Shown: positions 40,810 to 51,498 of the stretch, in pieces
Layout of the letters: each line of letters begins with the position of its first letter
Position numbering within the stretch: position 1 is the first letter of the stretch
Assembly: GCA_031281465.1 (NCBI GenBank)
Contig: JAITFH010000023.1
Coordinates: forward strand, 1 to 60,708
Direction: 5' to 3'
DNA length: 60,708 nt
Origin: Mycoplasmataceae bacterium
GTDB lineage: Bacteria > Bacillota_I > Bacilli_A > Mycoplasmatales > Mycoplasmoidaceae
Notes under the pieces: model-generated
Databases searched by the model: none
Told to the model about the DNA's origin: nothing
Seen by the model: the letters and a program-made list of their open reading frames with translations, nothing else
Position numbers and translations under genes: made by a program

Positions 40810-42270
40810 ATGGCAACAAAAGTAGTTTTTTTAAAGAGTCCAGGACAAACCAAAAATTACATCGAGAGATTAAATACTTTTCTTAATCCAAGATATAAAC
40901 CCGATGATCCAAGTGCCAAATTAGCTGGTCCAAAAGTTTTCTTTTCTACTAAAACAATAGAAGAGTTTAATAAAACACATAGTTATAGATTCCCTTTTAT
41001 GGTACTAAATTTCAACCCAGAATCATCTTTTCAAAAATGTTTTGTATTTTCTCCTACCAAACCTGTAGATAAAAAAGATTTATCAATATTCCCTACTTTA
41101 TTTGGTTCATTGAGTTTAATTAATCCTATTGACATCCCTACTCCTTACCTCGATGTATTTAATTTCCGTAGAGAATTAAAAGAAGCTGAAGATGATGTTA
41201 AAAAACAAGAATTAACACAACTTGAAAACGAATGCACTTTTGTTAACGCTAATATTGAAGACATATATTCCCAATTTGAAGCAATTTGTGTTAAAGGCAG
41301 TGAAGGAATGTTTGACGAAGAAGAAATAAAAAAAGTACGAAGAAAAACATTAAACTTCGAGAAAGTAAATTCTTTTTGTATAAAAGAAATAACTCCTGAA
41401 GAGTTTTTTAAACAAGAAGTTAAAAGAGAAAGAGATATCTTAACGTCACAAGAAAATATGTTAAGAAAAGTAGAGAGCAGAAAACAAAAAATGCTCAATG
41501 CTTTAAATAAAGACATCGAAAACGAAATTAGAATAATAAAAAAAAGCATTGATTACTCTAAACAAAAACTTGATAGATATGTTATGATGGGTAAAACAAA
41601 ATTTAGACACTACGAATCTGAAGATGAAGAAATTAAAGAAGAGTATTTAGAAATGATATGAGAAGATGCTAAAAGATTCATGGAACTAATAAAAAATCCT
41701 CCACCTAAAGTAACTGAAGAAGAATTAAAAGGAATCCGTATCGAACTTAAAGATGGAACGATTATCGACAAAGTTGATCCTGAACAAATAAAAGAAATAG
41801 CAGAAGAAATAAGTAACCTTACAAAAGATGATTTCGAAAACTTTGCAACAGAAGAAGAACAAGGTTTGTTTGACGATTTACTTGCTAAAATGGACGAGGG
41901 AAGTATTGAAATAACTGAAGAAGGAAAACAACAATGAAAAAAAGAAATTAAGTTCCGTGACAGTATTATGGAAAGTAAACAAATGAAACATCTAACTTCT
42001 TTAAGTTTTGATTCTTTAGAAGAACAAGCTCTTAGAACTATTAAACAAATAAATTTGAAAAGAAGTGGTGAAGAAGACTTGGAAAAATATCGGGCATATG
42101 GGGAAATGAAAGAAACTTTAGATTTGCTCGTATTTACAATACAAAATTTAAAAAAAACAGACTATCGTTCACACTTAGAAAGAATTCTTAGACGTTCAGA
42201 AATCACTAAACTTATTGATGATTTAGAAGCAGAAGTGGAACAAAAAGAAGTTAAAAAAATACCAGATTAA
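40810..42270 (+). CDS. Acidic coiled-coil protein, function unknown
   Basis: A 486-residue soluble protein with no signal peptide or TM helix. The first 100 residues look globular. Residues about 120-270 are strongly heptad-like and rich in Glu and Lys (KQEVKRERDILTSQENMLRK), and the acidic second half (EEEQGLFDDLLAKMDEG) ends in another helical stretch. TGA is Trp at three sites. I do not recognise a family. It lies directly upstream of the second BspA-like gene on the same strand, separated by 154 bases with a repeated intergenic element, so linkage is possible but not shown. Confidence 0.72.
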
Positions 42271-42322
42271 TACTTTGGAATGTAGATTATTATACTTTCC
42301 TAAATTAAGAAATATCTATTAC

Positions 42323-42353
42323 TGTTTGTGTCTAAAGAAAATGGACTAAAAAA
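42323..42353 (+). repeat. Intergenic element upstream of BspA-like gene 2
   Basis: A 31-base stretch beginning TGTTTGTGTC and ending CTAAAAAA matches 26 of 31 bases with 58663-58693. Both copies precede genes for surface or membrane proteins by about 70 to 90 bases. A shorter relative, TTTGTGTCTAGA, is near 11941. Confidence 0.45.
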
Positions 42354-42424
42354 TCATTTCAATGCATAGCAAACCACAAAATAATGAGGTGCTATATAAA
42401 GTTTAACTATATACTTATTAGTAT

Positions 42425-45400
42425 ATGAAAACATTGAAATTTTTTGCTCCAATTTTACTAGTAACTGCTGGAATATCTACATATTTTGCAACAGTAGAAA
42501 AGGCAACCCCCCCCAGTTTATTAGAGCGCTCCAAAGCAAAACTTTATCAAATAATTTAGAAAACACTGTTCTTGGTTCTGACTCTGAATCTCCTACCTAT
42601 GACATAAATATCGCATCTAGAGAATACAATAATAAATATTTAATGGATGATAATTCTAATACTAAAATAACCACAATCAATGATTCGCTTAAATCTTGAG
42701 GATTTTCTGAAGATACTAAATGAACTTTAACTTTTTCCAAAATACAGTCTCAATATTTTCCTGCCGATTATCCAATTCCAAGTAACCCGGTAAGGTTGAG
42801 AATTATTTATAAGGAAACAGCAACTGACTTAGATGAATATTATCCGTTTATTGATAGTGTTTTTAATATTGGTGGAAAAGATGGTACTATAACTTACAAT
42901 GGGGTAAAGTATACCGTAGTAGCTATTGGTGGAACAACTGCTTCAAACCCTATGTTTGCAAACAGTACTGATGCGTTATTTTACTCTAAAAAACATTTAG
43001 CTACTTATAAAATAAAATTTTCACAAAAATGTAAAGTTATTAAAATCGATTCACGCGTATTTAAATACTCAAAAATAATATGTGATCCAAATGAAGATTT
43101 TTACATAGGAGATTCGGTTAGATGACTTGGAATAGAAACTTTTAACTCCATTTATTTTGATGGTTTTTCGTTAAACAAAGAATTTAATTTGAACCAAGTT
43201 TCAATTGTAGAAAAATCGTCTTTCGATGTGATTTTAGACTATCAGCATACTACTGGTGACGGTAATCTTCGTCGTTATGCGATTCAAAAATTTAATCTTG
43301 GCAGTCCAGATTTAAATGAACCATTTGGTAATCTTTATGATAAAACATTTTTTGGTTCAACTATAGTAGGAGCAAGTCCGCAAACTCCGATATACATTAG
43401 ATGAAATCTACGAGGCAGTCCGAGCGACTATTCTAATGATACATTTTCAGATGGTATGTTTTCTACTTTTTTTAGTAGTGTGTATACAGAATTAAAAAAT
43501 TCTAGAGATTGTCAAGTGTTGTTTGAAATATTGTCTTCAGGATTCACTGGCGAAGGCGCTGATGCGTTCTTTGAAAAATTACGTTCGAGTGGTAACGGGT
43601 ATTCCGGACAAGATAGTGCGGATACGATAGCTAAAAACGTTTTAACTTCTTGAACCCAATTTTCTATTCCTTATAATGATGAATCTATTAGAGATTGGGG
43701 ATTAACATCTGGGGGTTTAATTTTATCAAATGAGCACAATAATAATGTAAGTATTATTGCTAGACCAAGTACAACTTTTAATAGTTTAAAAGTTCATGAT
43801 ACTATTACTTTTGACGGAGTAACTTACAATGTGATTAGATTAAAAGAAGAATGTTTTAAAAATTGTGGGACACCAGAACTAGATGATGGACAAGAGGAAG
43901 TGGAAGAAAGAACACTAACTTTTATTAATGATAGTGAAGAAGATGGACAAATCACAAGAAATTTTAATATTGCAGAATTTGGAAGAGGCACTTTTACTAA
44001 TGTAAAATTTACCGGTGATTTAATTCTCCCAGAAGGAATTCGTAAAATAGGAAGTTATTCATTCCAAAATTGTGAATTTGAAGACGGCGCTCTTTCTCTT
44101 CCTTCAACTTTGGATCCAACTGAAGGAATATTCCATTATGCTTTCGATGGCGATAAGTTTGTGGGAGAATTAAAAATTCCTTCTTCGATTAGTGCAATTG
44201 GCGATGGAGCTTTTAAAGATTGCACAGGTTTCACTACTGTAATTTTGGAAAATAATGTTACTACAATCGGTACTTGAGCGTTTGCTAATATGTCAAGTGT
44301 AAAAAAACTTTATATTAATGGTTGAGCTTCTTTAAATAACAAAAAAATTTATGGTATAAACGACGGAAATTCTGGAAGTGAAGCCGCTAAACCATTTGAT
44401 GGTTGACCAACATCGTTAGCTGATTCAAGTAAACGACAAATAATTACGAACTGCGTTTCAAATATTAAAAACCCTTCAGAATTAGGAATAGATAATGAAT
44501 GTTGAGAAATATTTGCTAACGATGGAGAACTTTCTGCAATTGCTGCTAATGCTTTTTGAAGTGCACTTGATAACAATAGCAGCACCGTTAAGTTTGCTAA
44601 ATTAAGTAATAATAGTGTTTCAATCACAAAAGCAGATGCTGATAAAACATTCGCATTTGACTCTTCTGTTTCCGATAATGTAGTTGTTTTTCCAGATACA
44701 GTAACGATTGATGATATAGACTATTCTATAGTTAAAATTGAAGCCAACACATTTGCAAATTGTTCCGGTATAAACAAAACTATCAAATTCAACAAAAGCT
44801 TAAATACTATCGGACTATCTGCTTTTGCAAATTCTGGAATTACCGGAATACAATTTGATACAGCTTCTGTTCTTGAATCAATAGCTGATGACGCATTCGT
44901 TGGGTGTGCATCGCTGGAAGGAAACATTATATTTCCTAATACTCTAAAATCTATCGGTTTATCCGCTTTTAGAGGATGCACAAAATTAGGAACAACAAGC
45001 GCTATAGCTACTCCTGCTTTAGAACAAAACACTATAGTTTTACCAAACGGTATCGAATATATTGGTTCAGGAGCGTTTGGAAACTGTCCTAACATTACCG
45101 GAAAAATAGATTTACACCAACTTTCTTATCTTGGAGAAGGTGTTTTTTCCGGAGATGCTAAACTTTCTGAAGTAAATCTAGAACATACAAAACTTACAAC
45201 TTTAAATAACAATATCTTTAACAATTGTACTGGTTTAAGTCAAGAGCTAGTTCTACCTTGAACAATCGCTTCTATTGGTAATCAAGTGTTCTATAATTGT
45301 TCAAACCTACAAGGCATTTTAAATATCCCATCTGAAGTAGTATCTATTGGTGCTAGAGCTTTTGCTAATTGCACCGGACTAGTTGGAGATTTAATCATCC

Positions 45401-45957
45401 CTCATTTAACCAAAACAATTGGTACTGAAGCCTTTGTTGGGTGCACAGGGTTAACAGGAAAATTACAAATGTATGAAAACATTAGAGAGATTTCAACTAA
45501 TGCTTTCAACGGTTTAGAAAACATTACTTCTATAGTATTGAACTGAGATAAAATTCATCCTTCTCAAATGTATATTGCTGACGAAGCTTTTGGAGGATTA
45601 TTCTCTGCAGCTAGTCATCAAGCAAATGCTTTAGACGGAAACATATCTATTGTTGGCAACGCTAACAATAGTGATACCACTACTAACAGCGCTGATGTTA
45701 AAAGATATGTTCATATTCCAAAAGAATCCGAAGTAACAATAAGTCAACTTAAAGGATTAGATGGAACTATTTGAGAAATTAAAAAAGATGTAGATAAATT
45801 TGATGATCCTATGGATGATGAAGTTACACAAGAAGTTAAAAGTAATGAAGCAAAAATTAATGTAGCTTTTATTTTAGTAGGAGTCTTAAGTGCTGTTTCT
45901 ATCGGTGCAATCGCGATAGCAGGAGTAGCATTTAAGAAAAACAGAAAATCAGTTTAA
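42425..45957 (+). CDS. BspA-like leucine-rich-repeat surface protein 2, out of frame at a poly-C run
   Basis: This is a paralogue of 4513-8056 with the same design. It has a signal/anchor (MKTLKFFAPILLVTAG), a poly-C-encoded Thr-Pro-Pro junction, a long ectodomain with BspA/LRR_5 repeats in the second half (IGSGAFGNCPNITGKIDLHQ), a near-identical WEIKKDVDKFDDP stretch, then one TM helix and a basic tail. With eight C the start frame stops at TAG 42557-42559. The remaining frame, offset by two, is open to TAA 45955. Nine C would restore about 1,177 residues. TATACT is nine bases before the ATG. Confidence 0.85.
42507..42514 (+). repeat. Poly-C(8) run, candidate phase-variation switch
   Basis: Eight C at codons 28-30 of BspA-like gene 2. 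Gaining one C (or losing two) would put the gene in frame. The run sits at the same place as in its paralogue, and in both genes the in-frame reading would give Pro-Pro-Gln across it. Confidence 0.75.
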
Positions 45958-45980
45958 AAAACTTGAGATATTTAGTTAAT

Positions 45981-46016
45981 TGTTCCGAATGGAACATAAG
46001 GAATAAACAACCTTAT
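45981..46016 (+). terminator. Two adjacent hairpins after BspA-like gene 2
   Basis: TGTTCC-GAAT-GGAACA is a perfect six-pair hairpin. ATAAGG with CCTTAT forms a second six-pair stem immediately after, sharing one base. They begin 24 bases past the BspA stop and end before the rpmE promoter (TATAAT, 46082-46087), so they fit a 3' end. There is no clear U-run, so termination is a guess. Confidence 0.4.
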
Positions 46017-46096
46017 CAATTGTGTTAAATTTAATAGCTGAAATTAACTACAAAAACTACTCCATTGCTTAGCGGACGATATATAATGTAAGTATT

Positions 46097-46324
46097 ATGA
46101 ATAAAGCAATTCAACCAAAAACTCATCAAGTAAAATTTACTTGCACAACATGTGGTGCTGTTTACGATGTTGAATCAACTGTTGTTCCTGAAGAAGTATC
46201 AATTGATGTTTGCTCTAACTGTCACCCTTTTTATCAAAACGGTAATTCAGAACAAAAAGTTAAAGGACGTTCTGAAAAACTTGCTGCTAAATTCCAAGGT
46301 TCTGCTAAAAAAAATAAAAATTAG
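46097..46324 (+). CDS. rpmE: 50S ribosomal protein L31
   Basis: A 75-residue large-subunit protein with the zinc-binding form of L31: CTTCG near residues 16-20 and CSNCHPFYQ near 39-47, with a C-terminal lysine-rich tail. TATAAT (46082-46087) is nine bases before the ATG. prfA follows 21 bases downstream on the same strand, a common pairing in Firmicutes. Confidence 0.92.
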   Translation: MNKAIQPKTHQVKFTCTTCGAVYDVESTVVPEEVSIDVCSNCHPFYQNGNSEQKVKGRSEKLAAKFQGSAKKNKN

Positions 46325-46345
46325 ATTTTTAATACTAATTAAAAA

Positions 46346-47425
46346 ATGGAATACAATAAGAGATTATTTAGCACTTTAGAAAGTATTGTCAAAAAGTACG
46401 ACGAGTTAAATAATGAGTTAGAAAATTCCAGCGTTTCACACCAAAGAATAGCTGAAATAAATAAAGAACTTAAAAAGACAAAAGAAATAAAGGAAGCTTT
46501 TTTACCTTTTCGTATGATTATTAATGATGGTTTAATGGCAGAAAAAATCCTTGAAACAGAAAAGGACAAAGAAATGCTAGAATTTGCTAGAACTGAATTA
46601 AGTGAAGCAAAATTAAAAATTAAAGACTACGAAGATAAATTACAAATCCTATTACTTCCTAAAGATCCACACAATAATCGTAATATCATTGTTGAGATGC
46701 GTCCAGCTGCCGGAGGAGATGAATCTAGTATTTTCGTCGGAGACTTATTTGAAACATATTCAAAGTTTTGTGAAAACCAAAATTGAAAACTTAAAATTAT
46801 TGAATCTGAAAATAGTACTTTTGGTTTCTCTTATATTTACTTTAGTGTTAAAGGGAATAATGTATATGAACAACTAAAATATGAATCAGGAGTTCATCGT
46901 GTACAAAGAATCCCTGCTACTGAGTCCAAAGGACGTGTACATACTTCTACCATTACCGTAGTGGTAATGCCAGAGATAGATGACGTAGAAGTTAAAATTA
47001 ATCACGAAGATTTAAGAATAGATACTTTCCGTTCTTCTGGAAAAGGTGGACAAGCTGTTAACAAGGTTGAATCAGCTGTACGTATCGTACATGTACCAAC
47101 CGGAATCGAAGCCGTTAGTCAATCAGAGAACTCTCAATTAGAAAACCGTGCTATTGCTATGGAATTGTTGAAAACAAAACTTTGAAAGAAAGCAGAAGAC
47201 GAAAGAAAAAATTTAATTGATAGTACGAGAAAAGAAGCAGTCGGTACTGGAGAAAGAAGTGAAAAGATTCGTACCTATAACTATCCACAAAACAGAGTTA
47301 CTGACCATCGTATTGGTTTATCGTTAAATAAACTAGATTACATTATGACTGGACATTTAGAAGAAATAATTGATGCTCTAATTCGTGATGAACAAATTAG
47401 ATTATTAGAAGAACTTAAAATTTAG
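46346..47425 (+). CDS. prfA: Peptide chain release factor 1
   Basis: RF1 ends translation at UAA and UAG. The 359-residue protein has [16 protein letters not shown], the recognition region [13 protein letters not shown], the catalytic GGQ in [15 protein letters not shown] and the RF signature. In a genome reading UGA as Trp it should be the only class I release factor, consistent with all genes here ending in TAA or TAG. The stop overlaps the convergent ftsZ stop by four bases. Confidence 0.95.
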
Positions 47426-48627
47426 TTGTTATCTTCGTCATCTTCCATTTCAAAACTAAAACTATTTTTTTGTACAGTTGGGACAGAAGTAGTTTTGTAT
47501 TGTTCAACAATCATTTTGGTTTCGTTTAACATGCTTTCTTCTTCACTTTCGTTCTTTTGATAGCTTGTATCGCTTTTTTCGATTGCTTGTTCTTCGATAC
47601 TAGCAAAAATAGAAATATCAATTAAGGAATTGTTTTCTGCATCTAAACCATAAACAAAAGAAATATTTCTATTTTTAGCATGCGCACTAATAATATCTTT
47701 TAGTTCTTTTGGTAAAGAAGTAGTTTTAGGAGTAATCTTAAAATTAGCTAATAAATTAACTGGTTTGTCTTGAGCGAATACGATACTAGAATAACTGTTT
47801 TTAATAGCTTTTTCAAAGCTTTCTTTTAAGTCCTTCATATTGTTTTCTTCCGAACGTAAATGTAAATGCACGAAGTGTTTGTTTTCTTTTAAAAAGTTTC
47901 TTAAATCAGCGAAGTCGATATTGAACTCATATGTTTCAGTAATAATATCTACGAAGTCATTAATAATTGAACCAATCTCTTCGTTTCCTTTTTTAAATTC
48001 GTCGATTAGGGAAAGTTTTTTATCAGATAAAAGTATTTTATCATTACTAATTGTACAAATACAATCAGAGTTCTGTTTAACTTTTTCATAGTTAACTACC
48101 GCATTAGTATAAACTTTATCTCCTTCAGTAGAAATTGAAGGAAGTGTAACAATAGCTACTGTAGTAATGTTTTTGTCTTTTGCTAGTTTTGCTAGTTCTG
48201 GTGTAACTCCAGAACCTGTACCTTTACCTAAACCAGCAATTAAAAACAATACATCAGCTCCATCAATTATTTTTGATAAATTTTCTTTACTTTCTTGAAA
48301 AGCTAAAGAACCAATCTCTGCTTTTCCACCAGAACCAAAACCATTAAGTAATTTTTTACCAATCAAAACTACATCGAAATTACTTTTAATTTTTTTAAGA
48401 GCTTGGACATCGGTATTAATACCTACAATCTCAATGTTTTTTGGTCAAACACGCATTGCTGACAAGAATTTTACAATATTGTTTCCTGCTCCACCAACTC
48501 CAATAATTTTTATTTTAGGAACTCCGATGTCGTCGTCTAAATCATCGAAAAAAGAAGAACTATCTTTATAGTCGACTTTGTCGTCACCATCTGCGACATT
48601 ATTTAATAAATCTTTTACATCCACCAT
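47422..48627 (-). CDS. ftsZ: Cell division protein FtsZ, divergent
   Basis: A tubulin-like GTPase that builds the division ring. The 401-residue product has [11 protein letters not shown] near residue 41, the T7 loop [12 protein letters not shown] and a variable C-terminal tail ending in acidic DDEDNN. The tubulin signature reads [10 protein letters not shown] where AGMGGGTGTG is usual, so the glycine-rich nucleotide loop has a lysine and a serine. It starts one base after the FtsA-like stop, with AGGAG six bases before its ATG. The order mraZ-rsmH-ftsA-like-ftsZ equals the mollicute division cluster. Confidence 0.9.
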
Positions 48628-48628
48628 C

Positions 48629-49861
48629 TTATTCTCCTAGTTTTGCTGCGAATTTTGTTGAAATTATTCCAAGTTTAAGCAAAAAGTTTCTTAAAAACAT
48701 ATTTGTATTTAATTCCTCGTAACTAATACTTTCGGATACACTATACATAGCTCCAATTTCAAAATCAACAAATTTCTTAATTATCAGTTCATAGATATTA
48801 TAAATTTCTTCAACATTTATGTTGAATAATCTTTTATTATGAGTTTTAACAAACACTACATTGTTTAATTCAACATTTTTTGCTATATTAGTAAGATATT
48901 CCATATGTTCACTACATTGGATGATTACTTTGTTAGTTTGTTGAATTGAAGAAGAAATTTTTGCCATCAGTGTTTTAGTGAAACTTTTTAGCACAAGCTG
49001 ACAAATTTCAACAAAAGTAGTAGTAGAAAATTCGGTATATTTTAAATATTCATCATCATACACTAGAGCTAATGGCAAAGAATCGTTATTTTGTTTATTA
49101 GAAAAATTTTCTAGTAATTTATAAATTTGTTGAGTACTTATAAAAGGAACTTTTTTCTGGATATTTTGTAAAACACAATTAAAACCAACATCTAATGTGG
49201 TAACTTGATGATTTTTGCATACGAGTGTTTTGTTGTTTTTTATTTTAACAAAAGTATCGGTAGTATTATCTTTTGCTAATTCGAAGTTAAACAAAACAAA
49301 ATCACTGACATAACTAGTAACTTCTATTTTTAATTTACTACACATTTCGTTTAAGTTAGTAACCAAGTTTTTGTTCATGTAATATAAACTATATTCATAT
49401 GATAAAGTTTGGCCAGAAATATTTTCTGGTGTACTATAAAAAACTTTACCATCAATTGTTCATTTATTAATGTTAGAAAAAACATGAGTTTTTTTCTCTA
49501 CATTATCAATTGATAATTCTCCTAATAATTCTTTAGCTTTTTCTAGTGTAACAACGTTACCATATAAATTAAAAGTTTTGGAAGTTTTGGTGATAGAAAA
49601 AGTATCGTCATCTTCTACAAAAATAACAACTTTAGTAATTGGCATACCAATGTTTTTTTCTGCACGATTAATTAGTTCTTTAAACATTTTAACAAATATA
49701 GGGTTTTCTCCTAATGTTTCGTTTATAGTATAAACATTATTGTTTTTTGTTGCTTGATGAAAAATAATATTTTTTGTATCAACCGATTTTTCGACAACAG
49801 AAAATTTAAGTTCAGTTTCAGTTATAGAAAAAATTGCCAGGATGTTTTGTAAATTTAACAT
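48629..49861 (-). CDS. FtsA-position division-cluster protein, divergent
   Basis: A 410-residue soluble protein between rsmH and ftsZ, where FtsA, or MG223 in M. genitalium, normally sits. The opening IFSITETELKFSVVEK, a later FVEDDDTFSITKTSK and TTLDVGFNCVL are compatible with an actin/FtsA fold, but no canonical phosphate-loop motif is obvious. The frame passes one TGA near residue 135. The start overlaps the rsmH stop by one base (TAATG). Assignment rests mainly on position. Confidence 0.65.
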
Positions 49862-50787
49862 TATGTTTTTTTAACCCCCCTTATTTTTGCACTCCTACTT
49901 CTTTTGTTTGTTTCAACTTCTTTTGCAGAAGGTAAAACAGGTTTCTTTGTTATAGAAACAAAAGCTGCTGGACTATTGACAGTAGGTACATAGTTGGGAA
50001 CCTCACTTGTACATAAAGTAGCAAATTCATTCTTTACTATTCGATCTTCAAGAGAATGGAAAGTAATGATAACTACTGTTCCATTTTTGTTCATAATTTC
50101 TGGTAAAGAAGTTAAAACATTTTTTAAGTTATCTAATTCTTTATTAACTTCGATTCTTATAGCTTGAAAATATTTTCTTGCTGGGTGTTTTTCGGAATTT
50201 AATTCTTTAAAAGTACTACCTTCTTTAATTATTTTTACTAATTCATTAGTATCGGTAATAGCTTCTCCTGCTTTTCTTTTATCTAGAATTAAAGAAATAA
50301 CTTTTTTAGGATTAGCTACTTCTCCATATTCTTTGAATATACGAAATAGCTCAGCACCGCTATAGTTGTTAACGATGTATTTAGCATCTAGTTCTTGTGT
50401 ATTATCCATACGCATGTCAAGCATACTTTTTTGATGATAACTAAAACCACGTTCTAAATTATCTAATTGAGGAGAACTTACTCCTAAATCCAATAACAAA
50501 CCGTCAATTTTATTAACACCTAATTTGTATAAAATGTTTTTAATATCTTTAAAGTTTCCTCTAACGATAGTAACATTTTTATTGTCAATAAACTTCTCTT
50601 TTAAGAATATTACTGCTTCGTTATCAGTATCTATACATATTAGTCTTCCGGTAGTTAAATGTTTTAAAATTTCAGCTGAATGACCTCCTCTTCCTGCTGT
50701 TGCATCAACATAAATACCAGTTGGATTAATATCCAATAGTTTTATTGACTCTTTTAATAATACTGGTTTGTGTAAATTACTTTTCAT
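49861..50787 (-). CDS. rsmH: 16S rRNA (cytosine1402-N4)-methyltransferase
   Basis: RsmH (MraW) methylates C1402 in the ribosomal P site using SAM. The 308-residue product shows HKPVLLKESIKLL, YVDATAGRGGHSAEIL (SAM loop), GLLLDLGVSSPQLDNLERGFSY, the DMRMD motif, FQAIRIEVNKEL and the C-terminal RSRSAKIRG. AGGAGG lies five to six bases before the ATG, inside the end of mraZ, which it overlaps by eleven bases. Confidence 0.96.
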   Translation of the reverse strand: MKSNLHKPVLLKESIKLLDINPTGIYVDATAGRGGHSAEILKHLTTGRLICIDTDNEAVIFLKEKFIDNKNVTIVRGNFKDIKNILYKLGVNKIDGLLLDLGVSSPQLDNLERGFSYHQKSMLDMRMDNTQELDAKYIVNNYSGAELFRIFKEYGEVANPKKVISLILDKRKAGEAITDTNELVKIIKEGSTFKELNSEKHPARKYFQAIRIEVNKELDNLKNVLTSLPEIMNKNGTVVIITFHSLEDRIVKNEFATLCTSEVPNYVPTVNSPAAFVSITKKPVLPSAKEVETNKRSRSAKIRGVKKT

Positions 50788-51214
50788 TTTTTCCTCCTGC
50801 GATTTTTTCTGCTACGATTTCATATTGTTTTGTGGCTTCGTTTAAATATTTTTTAAATTTTTCTTCATCTCATACTTCGATTGTTTCTCCAACTCCTACT
50901 AGAATTACCGCTTTGGTTATTCCACTAATTTCTAATAAATTGGTTGGAATTAAGATTCTTTTATTAGAATCGATTTCAATTTTGCTACTCATGCTAAAAA
51001 ACACCCTTTGAATCTTTCTTACATCGTTCGAATTGGATGAATAAGAAAGTAGCTTTTCTGAATATTTGTTAAATTCAGCTTCTGTTCTGATTTCTAAACA
51101 TTCGTCAAATCCTTTAGAAAGGTAAATATTAGTAGAAAGTGCTTCGGCTAATTTGCTAGGAAGAGTTAGCCTGTTTTTGGTATCTAAATTGTGTTGATAT
51201 TGGCCAGTAAACAT
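50777..51214 (-). CDS. mraZ: Transcriptional regulator MraZ
   Basis: MraZ is a ring-forming DNA-binding regulator of the division cluster. The 145-residue product begins MFTGQYQHNLDTKNRLTLPSKL, the usual start, and has two SpoVT/AbrB-like halves (the second with SKIEIDSNKRILIPTNL). The frame extends upstream to 51286, but those codons cover the promoter and MraZ boxes, so ATG 51214 is right. It passes one TGA (VWDEEKF). Repeated GTGGGAG boxes sit just before the gene, as expected for autoregulation. Confidence 0.94.
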
Positions 51215-51217
51215 TTT

Positions 51218-51234
51218 CTCCCACTTTCTCCCAC
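51218..51234 (-). promoter_or_regulatory. MraZ binding boxes
   Basis: On the minus strand GTGGGAG occurs twice with a ten-base period, directly before the mraZ ATG. TATAAT (51243-51248) lies upstream of them, so the boxes fall in the early transcribed region, where bound MraZ could block clearance. TGGGA-type repeats are established MraZ sites in other bacteria. Confidence 0.8.
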
Positions 51235-51311
51235 TTACCCCTATTATATCGCTTTTCCCTATGGGGAATGGTTGATTCATTCCCACAAACTTTATTTTTT
51301 AGCCGTGGTTT

Positions 51312-51326
51312 GGGGTGGGAACTTTG
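51312..51326 (+). repeat. Second copy of the 15-bp motif at 90-104
   Basis: An identical GGGGTGGGAACTTTG, with TTAATTT after a three-base gap as at the first locus. It lies between the divergent mraZ and the small-peptide/dus unit and contains GTGGGA. Confidence 0.5.
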
Positions 51327-51390
51327 GACTTAATTTTAATCAAAAACTAATTCGTTTATGGAATTTCAAACTACAACATATACTATGTAT

Positions 51391-51498
51391 ATGCTACCAA
51401 AGTTAGATAAAAAAGTTATTTTCGTAATTGTTGTTTCTATTATTTGTGTCATTTTTTTAGTTACCACAATTATTTTGTATGTGTTGTACGCTAACTAA
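51391..51498 (+). CDS. 35-residue single-helix membrane peptide
   Basis: A short ORF reading MLPKLDKKVIFVIVVSII and onward: a basic five-residue lead-in, one hydrophobic helix of about 24 residues and YAN at the end. TATACT (51379-51384) is exactly six bases before this ATG, matching the leaderless pattern. An ATG two codons upstream overlaps the box. Its stop overlaps the dus ATG (TAATG), so dus translation probably depends on it. No homologue is recognised. Confidence 0.6.
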   Translation: MLPKLDKKVIFVIVVSIICVIFLVTTIILYVLYAN

